Assembly: GCA_945933905.1 (NCBI GenBank)
Contig: CAMEQX010000106.1
Location: forward strand, 1-5,596
Source of the DNA: an uncultured Clostridia bacterium
Lineage (GTDB): Bacteria; Bacillota; Clostridia; Oscillospirales; Ruminococcaceae
Length of the DNA stretch: 5,596 nt
Reading direction: 5' to 3'
Shown here piece by piece: positions 1-5,430 of this stretch. Numbering within the stretch: the stretch's first letter is position 1; the number at the start of each line of letters is the position of its first letter. The notes beneath the pieces were generated by a model. It was not told the origin of the DNA, made no database searches, and saw only the letters and a program-made list of their open reading frames with translations. A program made the translations under genes and the position numbers.

Positions 1-868
1 CGTCTTCCGAGAAATTCTGTACGTCCAGCGTATTAAACTGCGACTTGGTAGAATCGAAGGAAACGGTCTGCAAGCCCTCGCCGCTGAGAACAACCTTGTG
101 GCTGCCCAAGCAATAGAAGTTGTTTGCATAATAGCTTGTCTTCTGCGTGAAATCTCCCTTTATTTCAAGCGTTCCGGCAGTAAGTTTGCTGTCTCCATAG
201 TACGATGAAACAAGCATATTCCCGTTTACGAGAACATAATCCTCGCCGTTCTGCATCGAGAGATAACCATAACCATAGTTTCGGTCGGAATACTTCAGGT
301 TCAGATTCCCGCCAACATACAGCTTGCCCTTGTTAATGCTCAGCGTTCCGCTTGCAAGCCATACATCGCCGTCTACTGTGAGAGTGTAGCCGTTCAAGTC
401 TAATGTTCCGCTGTTGATATAAAGATTTGCAACTTTTAAATCTTCCGTTAAAGTATAGTTGGAAGAAACAGTAAGGTTTGTATGAGCACAAAGCTCGTTG
501 CTTTCCGTCAGAAGTTTGCCGCTCTCATCATAAGCGCTCACGACTATAAAGTACTCGCCTGCGCTTTTCAACTCGGAAATCTCATATGTGGTAGATTCTA
601 TATTTTCTGCAACAATGTTGCCGTTTACGGCAACCGAGTACATTGATGCGTTTTCTACAGAAGACCACGCTACTGATACGCTCGAATCTGTTTCACCTGT
701 TTTGGTAACGTACAGTTTTACATCATTGATACTGCCGTTTCCTTCCGAAGAAACAGCAGACCCACTTGAGTTGGTCCCTGAGACCTCTTGAGCAACGCTC
801 TCTGTAGATACTGCGGATAATGCCATACTAGCCGCTAAAACTGAGCTAATAATTCCCTTTTTGTTCAT
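1..868 (-). CDS. Secreted FN3 / repeat-rich surface protein, N-terminal part (runs off the left edge)
   Basis: The first 289 codons of a larger protein are present; the 3' end lies outside the window. Residues 1-26 are a signal peptide: NKK basic start, a hydrophobic stretch (about 6-20) and a likely cut after SVA at 26. A short Ser/Gly/Asn-rich linker (27-48) follows. Residues about 50-132 resemble a fibronectin type III domain (VSVAWSSVENASMYSVAV, then EYFIVVSAYDESG). From about 138 onward short beta-strand repeats appear (TLDLNGYTLTVDGDVWLASG, LEIKGDFTQK, HKVVLSGEGLQTVSF, SQFNTLDVQN), as in large exported proteins of gut Clostridia and probably forming a beta-solenoid. The role is probably at the cell surface or in the medium (adhesion, matrix or substrate contact), but no catalytic domain is visible. 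It starts 97 nt after agrB with no obvious terminator between them, so it may be co-transcribed and quorum-controlled. No strong Shine-Dalgarno is seen; GTGGGA lies about 9 nt upstream of the ATG. Confidence 0.85.
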   Translation of the reverse strand, partial: MNKKGIISSVLAASMALSAVSTESVAQEVSGTNSSGSAVSSEGNGSINDVKLYVTKTGETDSSVSVAWSSVENASMYSVAVNGNIVAENIESTTYEISELKSAGEYFIVVSAYDESGKLLTESNELCAHTNLTVSSNYTLTEDLKVANLYINSGTLDLNGYTLTVDGDVWLASGTLSINKGKLYVGGNLNLKYSDRNYGYGYLSMQNGEDYVLVNGNMLVSSYYGDSKLTAGTLEIKGDFTQKTSYYANNFYCLGSHKVVLSGEGLQTVSFDSTKSQFNTLDVQNFSED

Positions 869-881
869 AATACTATCCCAC

Positions 882-905
882 ACAATATAGCAATCCCCAT
901 ATTGT
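882..905 (-). promoter_or_regulatory. Inverted repeat in the leader of the secreted-protein gene
   Basis: ACAATAT and ATATTGT form a perfect 7-bp inverted repeat around a 10-nt loop, ending 13 nt before the start codon at 868. On the transcript the loop reads GGGGAUUGCU, so a hairpin could expose or mask a purine-rich stretch near the ribosome site. It could instead be a dimeric repressor operator. It has no U-tract after it, so it is not a terminator. The function is unknown. Confidence 0.3.
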
Positions 906-936
906 CCTTTCATACAAGATTTCAAAACCTAATTCT

Positions 937-964
937 ATTTTATCAAGCACATTGAATATCAAGA
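937..964 (-). promoter_or_regulatory. Weak candidate promoter for the secreted-protein gene
   Basis: On the minus strand TAAAAT (937-942) is preceded by TGA, giving an extended -10 (TGATAAAAT). No good -35 element is found at 16-18 bp; the hexamer at 16 bp (TCTTGA) is poor. The sequence CTTGATA occurs twice here (941-947 and 957-963, minus strand), 16 bp apart. This is weak support for independent transcription; read-through from agrDB is an alternative. Confidence 0.25.
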
Positions 965-965
965 A

Positions 966-1577
966 TCAATTTATGCTGCAATTTTCTTCTCCGATACTAT
1001 TTCCAAACCTGTTTTTAACCATTCCCAAAACAATCATAAAACACAGTACCGCGAACGAATAAACAACAGCAGCGAAAAGACTATTCAAGCCCGTTAGCTT
1101 AAACACAACAGAAACAGCAATCTCCGCTGCCGCAATAATTACAGCTCGCTTTTTATAGACTCTATGCTCAATTTCGTCCAATGGTTTGTTCTTATCCTCA
1201 ACGGGTGAGAGCACGAAAACAACAATTGCCGATAACGCAAAAACGGCATAGTACACCCATTCCGTCACAGATAGATATTTCAAGCCGAGTGATACGACAA
1301 TCAGCATTATCACTGAAAAAATGTAACACCTCAAAGGCGTTCTGGCATGGTATCCACCGGCGAATGTTCTCAGCGGGATATACGCTGCCATAAATACAGC
1401 AATCTCAAAAAACACGCCAAAAATCAGCCCGATAATTAAAGCGGAAGACACATTGAGAATAGATACAAGTATCTGATTTATACCATATATGTATATCTCA
1501 GCGTCTTCCGCATTAATTATGTTGCTTTGCACAAGATTGTCACCAATTTTGCGCGAAAGCCTTCCCAAAAACTCCAT
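966..1577 (-). CDS. agrB: AgrB-like integral membrane peptidase (pheromone processing)
   Basis: AgrB cuts the C-terminal tail from the AgrD precursor and joins the new carboxyl end to the peptide's cysteine, making the thiolactone pheromone; it acts in the cytoplasmic membrane. The 203 residues match the usual family length. The signature RTFAGGYHARTPLRC is present, with the catalytic pair His77 and Cys84 at the same numbers as in the Staphylococcus aureus enzyme (from memory). Hydrophobic segments lie at about 37-69 (probably two), 85-102, 108-124, 145-160 and 166-187. The conserved cytoplasmic motif SPVEDKNKPLDEIE is at 124-137. The ATG is 3 nt after the agrD stop and has no convincing ribosome site of its own, so translation is probably coupled to agrD. 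AgrD-AgrB order is the reverse of staphylococcal agr. Confidence 0.95.
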   Translation of the reverse strand: MEFLGRLSRKIGDNLVQSNIINAEDAEIYIYGINQILVSILNVSSALIIGLIFGVFFEIAVFMAAYIPLRTFAGGYHARTPLRCYIFSVIMLIVVSLGLKYLSVTEWVYYAVFALSAIVVFVLSPVEDKNKPLDEIEHRVYKKRAVIIAAAEIAVSVVFKLTGLNSLFAAVVYSFAVLCFMIVLGMVKNRFGNSIGEENCSIN

Positions 1578-1580
1578 AAA

Positions 1581-1730
1581 TCAGAACTTGCGGAGCTTCT
1601 TGGCGTTTTCGGGCAACTTCGGCTGATGGACAACGAACAAGCAGGTCGAATTAACGTTAACACTTGTTGCCTTCTTTGCAGCAGCTGCAACCATCTTTTT
1701 GAGTCTGCTATCCTTAAGAGCCTTTTTCAT
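1581..1730 (-). CDS. agrD: AgrD-like cyclic peptide pheromone precursor, 49 aa
   Basis: This short gene lies directly before agrB. The peptide has three parts. Residues 1-23 are a Lys/Ala-rich amphipathic leader (MKKALKDSRLKKMVAAAAKK), which in AgrD proteins docks the precursor on the membrane. The middle is VNVNSTCLFVV with one cysteine, Cys30. The C-terminal tail is HQPKLPENAKKLRKF. The motif C-x4 followed by (H/Y)QPK-x-P is typical of clostridial cyclic lactone autoinducer precursors. The predicted ring is Cys30 to Val34 (CLFVV), a five-member thiolactone, with AgrB cleavage between Val34 and His35. The N-terminal cut cannot be placed from sequence. The tail is basic, unlike the acidic staphylococcal tail. 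The start is supported by the strong ribosome site at 1740-1750; the TGA stop is 3 nt before agrB. Confidence 0.93.
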   Translation of the reverse strand: MKKALKDSRLKKMVAAAAKKATSVNVNSTCLFVVHQPKLPENAKKLRKF

Positions 1731-1739
1731 ACTGTTATA

Positions 1740-1750
1740 CCTTCCTTCCT
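1740..1750 (-). promoter_or_regulatory. Strong ribosome binding site of agrD
   Basis: AGGAAGGAAGG, a doubled Shine-Dalgarno core, ends 9 nt before the agrD ATG. It is much stronger than the agrB site, which fits high expression of the pheromone precursor. Just upstream, 1755-1774 can fold into a 7-bp hairpin (GGCAGAT/ATCTGTC, one G-U pair) in the 5' leader. Confidence 0.75.
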
Positions 1751-1784
1751 GTTTGACAGATAGAATAATCTGCCTTCCAAAGAT

Positions 1785-1813
1785 ATCTTACAAGAAAAAT
1801 GTCGTATTTTCAA
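1785..1813 (-). promoter_or_regulatory. Predicted promoter of agrDB
   Basis: On the minus strand the -35 is TTGAAA (1808-1813), the spacer is 17 bp and the -10 is TAAGAT (1785-1790). The transcript would start near 1778 and carry a leader of about 48 nt. The paired direct repeats at 1823-1855 lie 9 bp upstream of the -35, a suitable place for an activator. Confidence 0.6.
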
Positions 1814-1822
1814 GGGGTTGTT

Positions 1823-1855
1823 CGTGAACTGTATATAAATCGTACGCGAATTGTA
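1823..1855 (-). promoter_or_regulatory. Paired LytTR-type (AgrA-like) operator upstream of agrDB
   Basis: Two direct repeats on the minus strand, TACAATTCGCG (1845-1855) and TACAGTTCACG (1823-1833), agree at 9 of 11 positions and start 22 bp apart, two helical turns. The second closely fits the AgrA box as I recall it, [TA][AC][CA]GTTN[AG][TG], and a 13-bp gap between 9-bp boxes is within the 12-13 bp reported for staphylococcal agr promoters. The likely ligand is the response regulator at 3181-3897, which would make the pheromone genes self-inducing. The distal box abuts the T-tract of the terminator for the kinase gene. Confidence 0.7.
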
Positions 1856-1894
1856 AAAAACAGGCTCTCAAGGATATCCCCAAGAGCCTGTTTT
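1855..1894 (-). terminator. Intrinsic terminator of the regulator-kinase operon
   Basis: The stem is CAGGCTCT (1861-1868) paired with AGAGCCTG (1883-1890), extended by flanking A/T bases, with a 14-nt loop that contains GGATATCC. On the minus strand six T (1855-1860) follow. It begins 6 nt after the kinase stop codon and separates the kinase from agrDB. Four T follow on the plus strand as well, so it may work weakly in both directions. Confidence 0.88.
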
Positions 1895-1900
1895 CTGATT

Positions 1901-3184
1901 TTATTCAACATACAAAACTGCTGTTATTGTAAATATATTACTGTCAGTTTTGATTTCAATTGTTCCATTGTATTTTTCAACCACCTCTTTAACGCTTCTT
2001 AGCCCTAATCCGTGATTCTTTTTGTCTGATTTAGATGTCATTACTGTGCCATCAATTATTTTCACTTCGTTTTTAAATGGATTAGAGACCTTTATTATCA
2101 GCATACCCTTTGAATAATGCATGGTAAGATCAATAAACGCATTTTTATCCACCAATGAAACCGCCTGAAGTGCATTATCCAACAGATTCCCCAAAATCAC
2201 TGTCGAATCAAACGATGAAAAATTTAAATTTGGAGGAATCGACGAATTTGCATTAACCTTTATTCCATTCTGTTTTGCACTTTGAAGTTTGAAGTTAACT
2301 ATGCTGTCAATTGCAGAATAACCGGTGTGAATAATTTCCGTTCTTGCACTGTAAACATCGACTATGTCAGAGATATGTTTCTTTGCTTCACTTATGTTCC
2401 CAGTATTAATATCTGTAAAAATGGTGTGTAAATGGTTCTTCATATCGTGCCTTAAAATGCTTGATGCTTCAAGAGATGCGTTTATAATCTGCAATTGGTT
2501 CTCATAATACCTGTTTTGTTGTTCAATAAAGTCTTTTGCTTGTTTTTCCTGATATAGCTTTGCAAGGCTATCATACAAAAAGAACACCGTAAAATTAATT
2601 AATAATGCAACACCAATAGAAATTGAAATGAGAATTGAATTTAGTCCTTGTGACTTAAATAAAACCGCAAGTATAACAAGTGATGATAAAGGGATAATCA
2701 GCAGGGATAACCAATATAAAATTGGAAATGAATTTCCTTTCTTTATGTTCTTAAAACCATTTGCAGCCATTGAAACCGCAAAAATTAATACATTAACAGC
2801 TACTATTCCAAAAACAGAATCATAATTATTCCTTTCAGTTATAGGGAAATGAATGTATCCTGTCAAAGAAACAACAATCATTTCTGTACAAGCCTGAATA
2901 ATATATGTTAAAATAGAAACAAAAAACTTTTTCCTTATAGAAGAAGAATATAAAAAAGTTAGTAAGAAAAAAGCAATAAGATTAACAACAAAATTAATAA
3001 GTGGGACATTTATAATTAGGTAAACAGATGAAGTGAGTACATAGTATCCGATGAACGCGATTGTCTCTGTTTTCTTGGCTTGTGTTCTTTCGTTGAAAAA
3101 AGCACTGATTAGCTTATATACAGCATATACGCCTAAAGCTTGAGCCAATAGATATGTCAATGTATATAGTTCAAAGTCATTCAT
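1901..3184 (-). CDS. agrC: AgrC-like sensor histidine kinase (GHKL type)
   Basis: This is the membrane receptor kinase expected to bind the cyclic peptide and phosphorylate the neighbouring regulator. It has 427 residues, usual for AgrC. The N-terminal half is a sensor with about seven hydrophobic segments (near 8-30, 42-60, 62-80, 87-109, 123-142, 155-176 and 182-205). A helical linker (206-240) follows. The dimerisation/phospho-acceptor box is LRHDMKNHLHTI (244-255) with His246. The ATPase domain has the N-box LGNLLDNALQA (331-341) and the G-box KNHGLGLRSV (389-398), matching the HATPase_c_5 class of AgrC and ComD kinases. The ATG overlaps the regulator's stop by 4 nt (ATGA), and GGGAAGGGG upstream is a good ribosome site, so translation is coupled. 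The N-terminal half looks noticeably more AT-rich than its neighbours, perhaps reflecting hydrophobic codons and fast receptor evolution. Confidence 0.93.
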   Translation of the reverse strand: MNDFELYTLTYLLAQALGVYAVYKLISAFFNERTQAKKTETIAFIGYYVLTSSVYLIINVPLINFVVNLIAFFLLTFLYSSSIRKKFFVSILTYIIQACTEMIVVSLTGYIHFPITERNNYDSVFGIVAVNVLIFAVSMAANGFKNIKKGNSFPILYWLSLLIIPLSSLVILAVLFKSQGLNSILISISIGVALLINFTVFFLYDSLAKLYQEKQAKDFIEQQNRYYENQLQIINASLEASSILRHDMKNHLHTIFTDINTGNISEAKKHISDIVDVYSARTEIIHTGYSAIDSIVNFKLQSAKQNGIKVNANSSIPPNLNFSSFDSTVILGNLLDNALQAVSLVDKNAFIDLTMHYSKGMLIIKVSNPFKNEVKIIDGTVMTSKSDKKNHGLGLRSVKEVVEKYNGTIEIKTDSNIFTITAVLYVE

Positions 3185-3897
3185 AAACTAGCCCCTTCCC
3201 ATTTCGATATCCTGTTCCTCACTTCCTTGCGTCTGTCCCTGCTTACGGGAACAACATAACCGTTGGACATCGTTATTTCTTCATATTTAATATGACTGGT
3301 ATTGTCGTAGTTAATAATATACGAACGATGCACCTGGATAAATCTCGCTTCAGATATCTGTTCCATTACTTCTGACATAGTGGACTTGAACTCATAATCA
3401 CCGCTTTTCGTTGAAATCCTTAAATAATGTCCAAAGCTCTCAAAGTACAGTATATCACTAAACTTTATCCTAAATGCCCCTTGCTTATTTTCAAATGTAA
3501 AGAACCGTTCATTATTGTTTGAAAGCTGTATGGTCAAGTCAATCATTTTAAACAGCTTTTCTTTGTCTATGGGCTTTGGCAAAAAATTCAATGGCTGAAC
3601 GTCAAATAGTTGTCTATCATAACAATTCTTCGCGGAAATATAAACAATTTTCATAGTGTAATCATTCAGTTCAGTACGGATTAACTGTCCTAGTTCGACT
3701 CCGTTCATCTCAACAAGCTCAATATCAAGGATAACAAGGTCGCACCGGTTTTCTTTTAGGTGTTCCCACAAATCCTCGGCATTGTAAAACGATTTCACAT
3801 CAAGCTGACGTTCGTTCAGCTGCTGATACTCCGACAAGTACTTGTTCAACTGCGTAACCACATCCGGGAAATCATCGCAAATTGCTATTCTTATCAT
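3181..3897 (-). CDS. agrA: AgrA-like LytTR response regulator
   Basis: This is a DNA-binding regulator phosphorylated by the adjacent kinase. From the ATG it has 238 residues. The receiver domain (1-120) has the acidic pair Asp8-Asp9 (MIRIAICDD), phospho-acceptor Asp58 (LVILDIEL), Ser88 and Lys108 (NFLPKPID), so it looks active. The LytTR domain (about 132-232) contains ILYFESFGHYLRI, FIQVHRSYIIN and VVPVSRDRRKEV. The position of the redox-sensitive Cys199 of S. aureus AgrA is Val189 here (alignment by eye). An in-frame GTG at 3906 would add three residues and has AAGGAG at a good distance. I prefer ATG 3897: family members usually begin MIRIAICDD, GGGGGTGAGG precedes it, and the predicted transcript start lies inside AAGGAG. 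It is first in an operon with the kinase. Confidence 0.94.
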   Translation of the reverse strand: MIRIAICDDFPDVVTQLNKYLSEYQQLNERQLDVKSFYNAEDLWEHLKENRCDLVILDIELVEMNGVELGQLIRTELNDYTMKIVYISAKNCYDRQLFDVQPLNFLPKPIDKEKLFKMIDLTIQLSNNNERFFTFENKQGAFRIKFSDILYFESFGHYLRISTKSGDYEFKSTMSEVMEQISEARFIQVHRSYIINYDNTSHIKYEEITMSNGYVVPVSRDRRKEVRNRISKWEGASL

Positions 3898-3919
3898 AAA
3901 CCTCACCCCCGCTCCTTAC

Positions 3920-3948
3920 ATTATACCATATATTTCTTGTAAAATCAA
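3920..3948 (-). promoter_or_regulatory. Predicted promoter of the regulator-kinase operon
   Basis: On the minus strand the -35 is TTGATT (3943-3948), the spacer is 17 bp and the -10 is TATAAT (3920-3925), preceded by TGG (extended -10). The predicted start near 3913 gives a leader of only about 16 nt. It lies outside the inverted-repeat segment, so it would work in either orientation and provide a basal level. No LytTR-type box pair is seen near it. Confidence 0.7.
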
Positions 3949-3996
3949 TGCATAACTTCTCGGAATGCGGTATAATAAAAAATGTTGAAGGGAGGA

Positions 3997-4021
3997 TTTG
4001 TTTTCGCAAATTCTTCAAATA
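3997..4021. repeat. Left 25-bp inverted repeat (IR-L)
   Basis: It begins TTTGTTTTCGC and ends TTCTTCAAATA on the plus strand. The same 25 bases occur, perfectly matched and in reverse complement, at 5377-5401. Identity stops sharply at both ends. This copy lies 76 bp from the end of the recombinase gene and about 100 bp upstream of the regulator start. It is the likely recombination site of the enclosed recombinase. Confidence 0.9.
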
Positions 4022-4097
4022 CAGGAAAAATAGCAATACTATGGCTACACAATGCGGTTTATCGGAAAATACATTTTTCGAGTGACGGCTGATAGAC

Positions 4098-5210
4098 TTA
4101 CGCCACAAGGTTCAGTCTGTCAACGCATTTCTTCTTCATCTCCATTGAGGAATGGACATAACGGTTGAGCGTGATGTTTACATTTGAATGTCCTAGCAGC
4201 TCGCTTACCGTTTTTGCATCAAAACCGCTTTCAATGCAAACGGTCGCATATGTGTGACGAAGCAGATGAAAATTGGCGCTGCGGATACCGCACTCCTTGA
4301 GAACCGACTTAAAGCGATTCTGCATTGTACGAGGCTCAATCGGCTTATTAGTTCCCGAAAGGATAAAGTTGCTGTCGCAGCGTTTGTTTTGTTTCAGAAT
4401 ATCCAAAACAAACGCCGGAATGGGGATATTTCTTACCGATGTCTTGCTCTTGGGAGTGGTTACAGTAATCACGGTTTTTCTGTCTCCTGATTTGTCGGAA
4501 ACGCGCTGCAAAGCCTTTGAAACACGGACAACACCGTTTTCAAAATCAATATCATTCCACATAAGCGCGCATAACTCTCCGATGCGCAGCCCGGAATACA
4601 TTGCCAATAGTGTTCCCAAATTGCTTTCGGTAAGATTGCTTTGGAGATAGTTCTGAAGCCTGCCGCGCTCGTCTTTGTTGAACACATCGGTTTCCTTGTT
4701 TTCGGACTTTGGCATGGAAATGTTCTGCATAGGGTTTCTGTAACCGTATTCCCGTTCCGCGTATTTTGCCACAGACCGCATTACAACAAGAATATCATGA
4801 ACACTTTTCGCAGACAAACCGCCTTTCCCGTTTATTTTCCCATGCTTTAGTTTATATTCAGCAAACGCATTTATAATAGGTGTACCAAGTTCACCGTACC
4901 CGATGTCCTCAAAATATGGAATAACGTGCTTTTTGATAAGCTTTTCATAACAGCAATAGCTAGTATGTTTTACTCGCAGCTTCGCGGACGCAAGCCACTC
5001 GCAGCAAAGTTCCCTAAAGGTTTTGCCGCAAGTATTACTAGTGGGGTTTCCCGATTCAGCATAGGCAGACAGCATTTTTTCTTTGAGTTCGACTAGATTT
5101 CTTGAATAAAGATATCTATATTTGAGCCTGCCTTTGTTATCGTAACCAAGGGGAATTCTCCCCTCAAACCGACCATCTTTTCTCTTGTAAATGTTCATCG
5201 TGTTTCTCAT
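4098..5210 (-). CDS. Tyrosine recombinase / site-specific integrase
   Basis: It catalyses strand exchange between short DNA sites through a tyrosine-DNA intermediate. From the ATG at 5210 it has 370 residues, usual for phage or ICE-type integrases. The N-terminal part (1-40, NIYKRKDGRFEGRIPLGYD) resembles an AP2-like arm-binding domain; the core-binding SAM-like domain spans about 60-165 (FRELCCEWLASAKLRVKHTS); the catalytic domain is about 175-365. All catalytic residues are present: Arg209 (YSGLRIGELCAL), a Lys at 254 or 256 (TTPKSKTSVRNIP), His315 and Arg318 (FHLLRHTYAT), His341 (LLGHSN) and the nucleophile Tyr351 (LNRYVH). AAAGGAAG 5-6 nt before ATG 5210 fixes the start; a GTG at 5258 would add 16 residues without a better site. 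No neighbouring excisionase gene is seen. Its position inside inverted repeats suggests it acts as an invertase. Confidence 0.95.
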   Translation of the reverse strand: MRNTMNIYKRKDGRFEGRIPLGYDNKGRLKYRYLYSRNLVELKEKMLSAYAESGNPTSNTCGKTFRELCCEWLASAKLRVKHTSYCCYEKLIKKHVIPYFEDIGYGELGTPIINAFAEYKLKHGKINGKGGLSAKSVHDILVVMRSVAKYAEREYGYRNPMQNISMPKSENKETDVFNKDERGRLQNYLQSNLTESNLGTLLAMYSGLRIGELCALMWNDIDFENGVVRVSKALQRVSDKSGDRKTVITVTTPKSKTSVRNIPIPAFVLDILKQNKRCDSNFILSGTNKPIEPRTMQNRFKSVLKECGIRSANFHLLRHTYATVCIESGFDAKTVSELLGHSNVNITLNRYVHSSMEMKKKCVDRLNLVA

Positions 5211-5282
5211 TTTTTCTTCCTTTCTGACGATAGTTCTGACGGCTGAACCAATTCTCACCCGATATTTTTTTTGAAATATACC

Positions 5283-5311
5283 TTTACAAATCGCCCTCTA
5301 TATGATATAAT
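5283..5311 (+). promoter_or_regulatory. Strong outward-facing promoter inside the invertible segment
   Basis: On the plus strand the -35 is TTTACA (5283-5288), the spacer 17 bp and the -10 TATAAT (5306-5311), with TGA just before it (extended -10). It is the best promoter match in the window and points away from the recombinase toward IR-R. The transcript would start near 5318, contain no ATG and meet the hairpin at 5400-5430, giving an RNA of roughly 120 nt. After inversion it would drive leftward into the regulator-kinase operon. In contrast, no strong minus-strand promoter for the recombinase is seen in 5211-5376; only weak -10-like sequences such as TATATT overlap this region. Confidence 0.65.
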
Positions 5312-5376
5312 ATAACTGAAATAGTGTGTTGAAATCGCAGCTTATTGTCCAACGCCGCAATATTATCGCGTTCGCT

Positions 5377-5401
5377 TATTTGAAGAATTTGCGAAAACAA
5401 A
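5377..5401. repeat. Right 25-bp inverted repeat (IR-R)
   Basis: This is the exact reverse complement of 3997-4021, starting TATTTGAAGAA and ending GCGAAAACAAA on the plus strand. It lies 166 bp upstream of the recombinase start and about 60 bp downstream of the outward promoter's start point. Its last two bases overlap the terminator stem, and it supplies part of the T-rich tail of that terminator on the minus strand. Confidence 0.9.
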
Positions 5402-5430
5402 AAGCAAGTACGGGTAGGGTACTTGCTTTT
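5400..5430. terminator. Bidirectional hairpin terminator at the segment's right edge
   Basis: A perfect 12-bp stem, AAAAGCAAGTAC (5400-5411) with GTACTTGCTTTT (5419-5430), encloses a 7-nt loop. T-rich tails occur on both strands: TTTT then CATTTTTT on plus; TTTTTGTTTT on minus. On minus it ends the gene at 5443-5596; on plus it would stop the outward promoter at 5283-5311. Because it lies outside the repeats it stays in place when the segment flips. Confidence 0.88.

Larger units (their letters stand above)
3997..5401. mobile_element. Putative invertible segment carrying its own recombinase
   Basis: A 1405-bp unit bounded by perfect 25-bp inverted repeats holds one gene (a tyrosine recombinase) and a strong outward promoter. 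Inverted sites in one molecule lead to inversion, not excision. In the inverted form the recombinase would lie on the plus strand at about 4188-5300, and the promoter at 5283-5311 would sit at about 4087-4115 facing the regulator gene. No direct repeats typical of attL/attR or target duplication were seen outside the repeats. The alternative is a small insertion element with terminal repeats. The boundaries are seen in sequence; the behaviour is inferred. Confidence 0.6.

Noticed and set aside
1181..1763. Plus-strand frames opposite agrB and agrD
   Set aside because: Shadows of the strongly supported minus-strand genes; no ribosome sites or recognisable domains.
3971..3976. Plus-strand TATAAT that could transcribe into IR-L, and into the recombinase when inverted
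   Set aside because: No acceptable -35 at 16-18 bp and no TGn; kept only as a remote possibility.
4063..4080. Short A/T-rich hairpin after the recombinase gene, considered as its terminator
   Set aside because: Stem is short and AT-rich, contains a G-U pair, and no T-tract follows on the minus strand.
3982..4092. Plus-strand 36-codon frame from ATG 3982 (starts MLKGGFVFANS) running through IR-L
   Set aside because: Its ATG is only 5 nt from the plus-strand TATAAT at 3971-3976, it has no ribosome site ahead of it, and it resembles no family; probably chance.
4254..4850. Several plus- and minus-strand frames inside the recombinase gene
   Set aside because: All overlap an intact gene with every catalytic residue; coding there is very unlikely.
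5211..5258. Longer recombinase start at GTG 5258
   Set aside because: Rarer start codon, and the 16 extra residues do not resemble integrase N-termini; ATG 5210 has AAAGGAAG at correct distance.
5285..5295. TACAAATCGCC, similar to the LytTR boxes upstream of agrDB, overlapping the outward promoter's -35
   Set aside because: It is a single site; nothing similar lies 21-22 bp away on either side, and it overlaps a -35 element.
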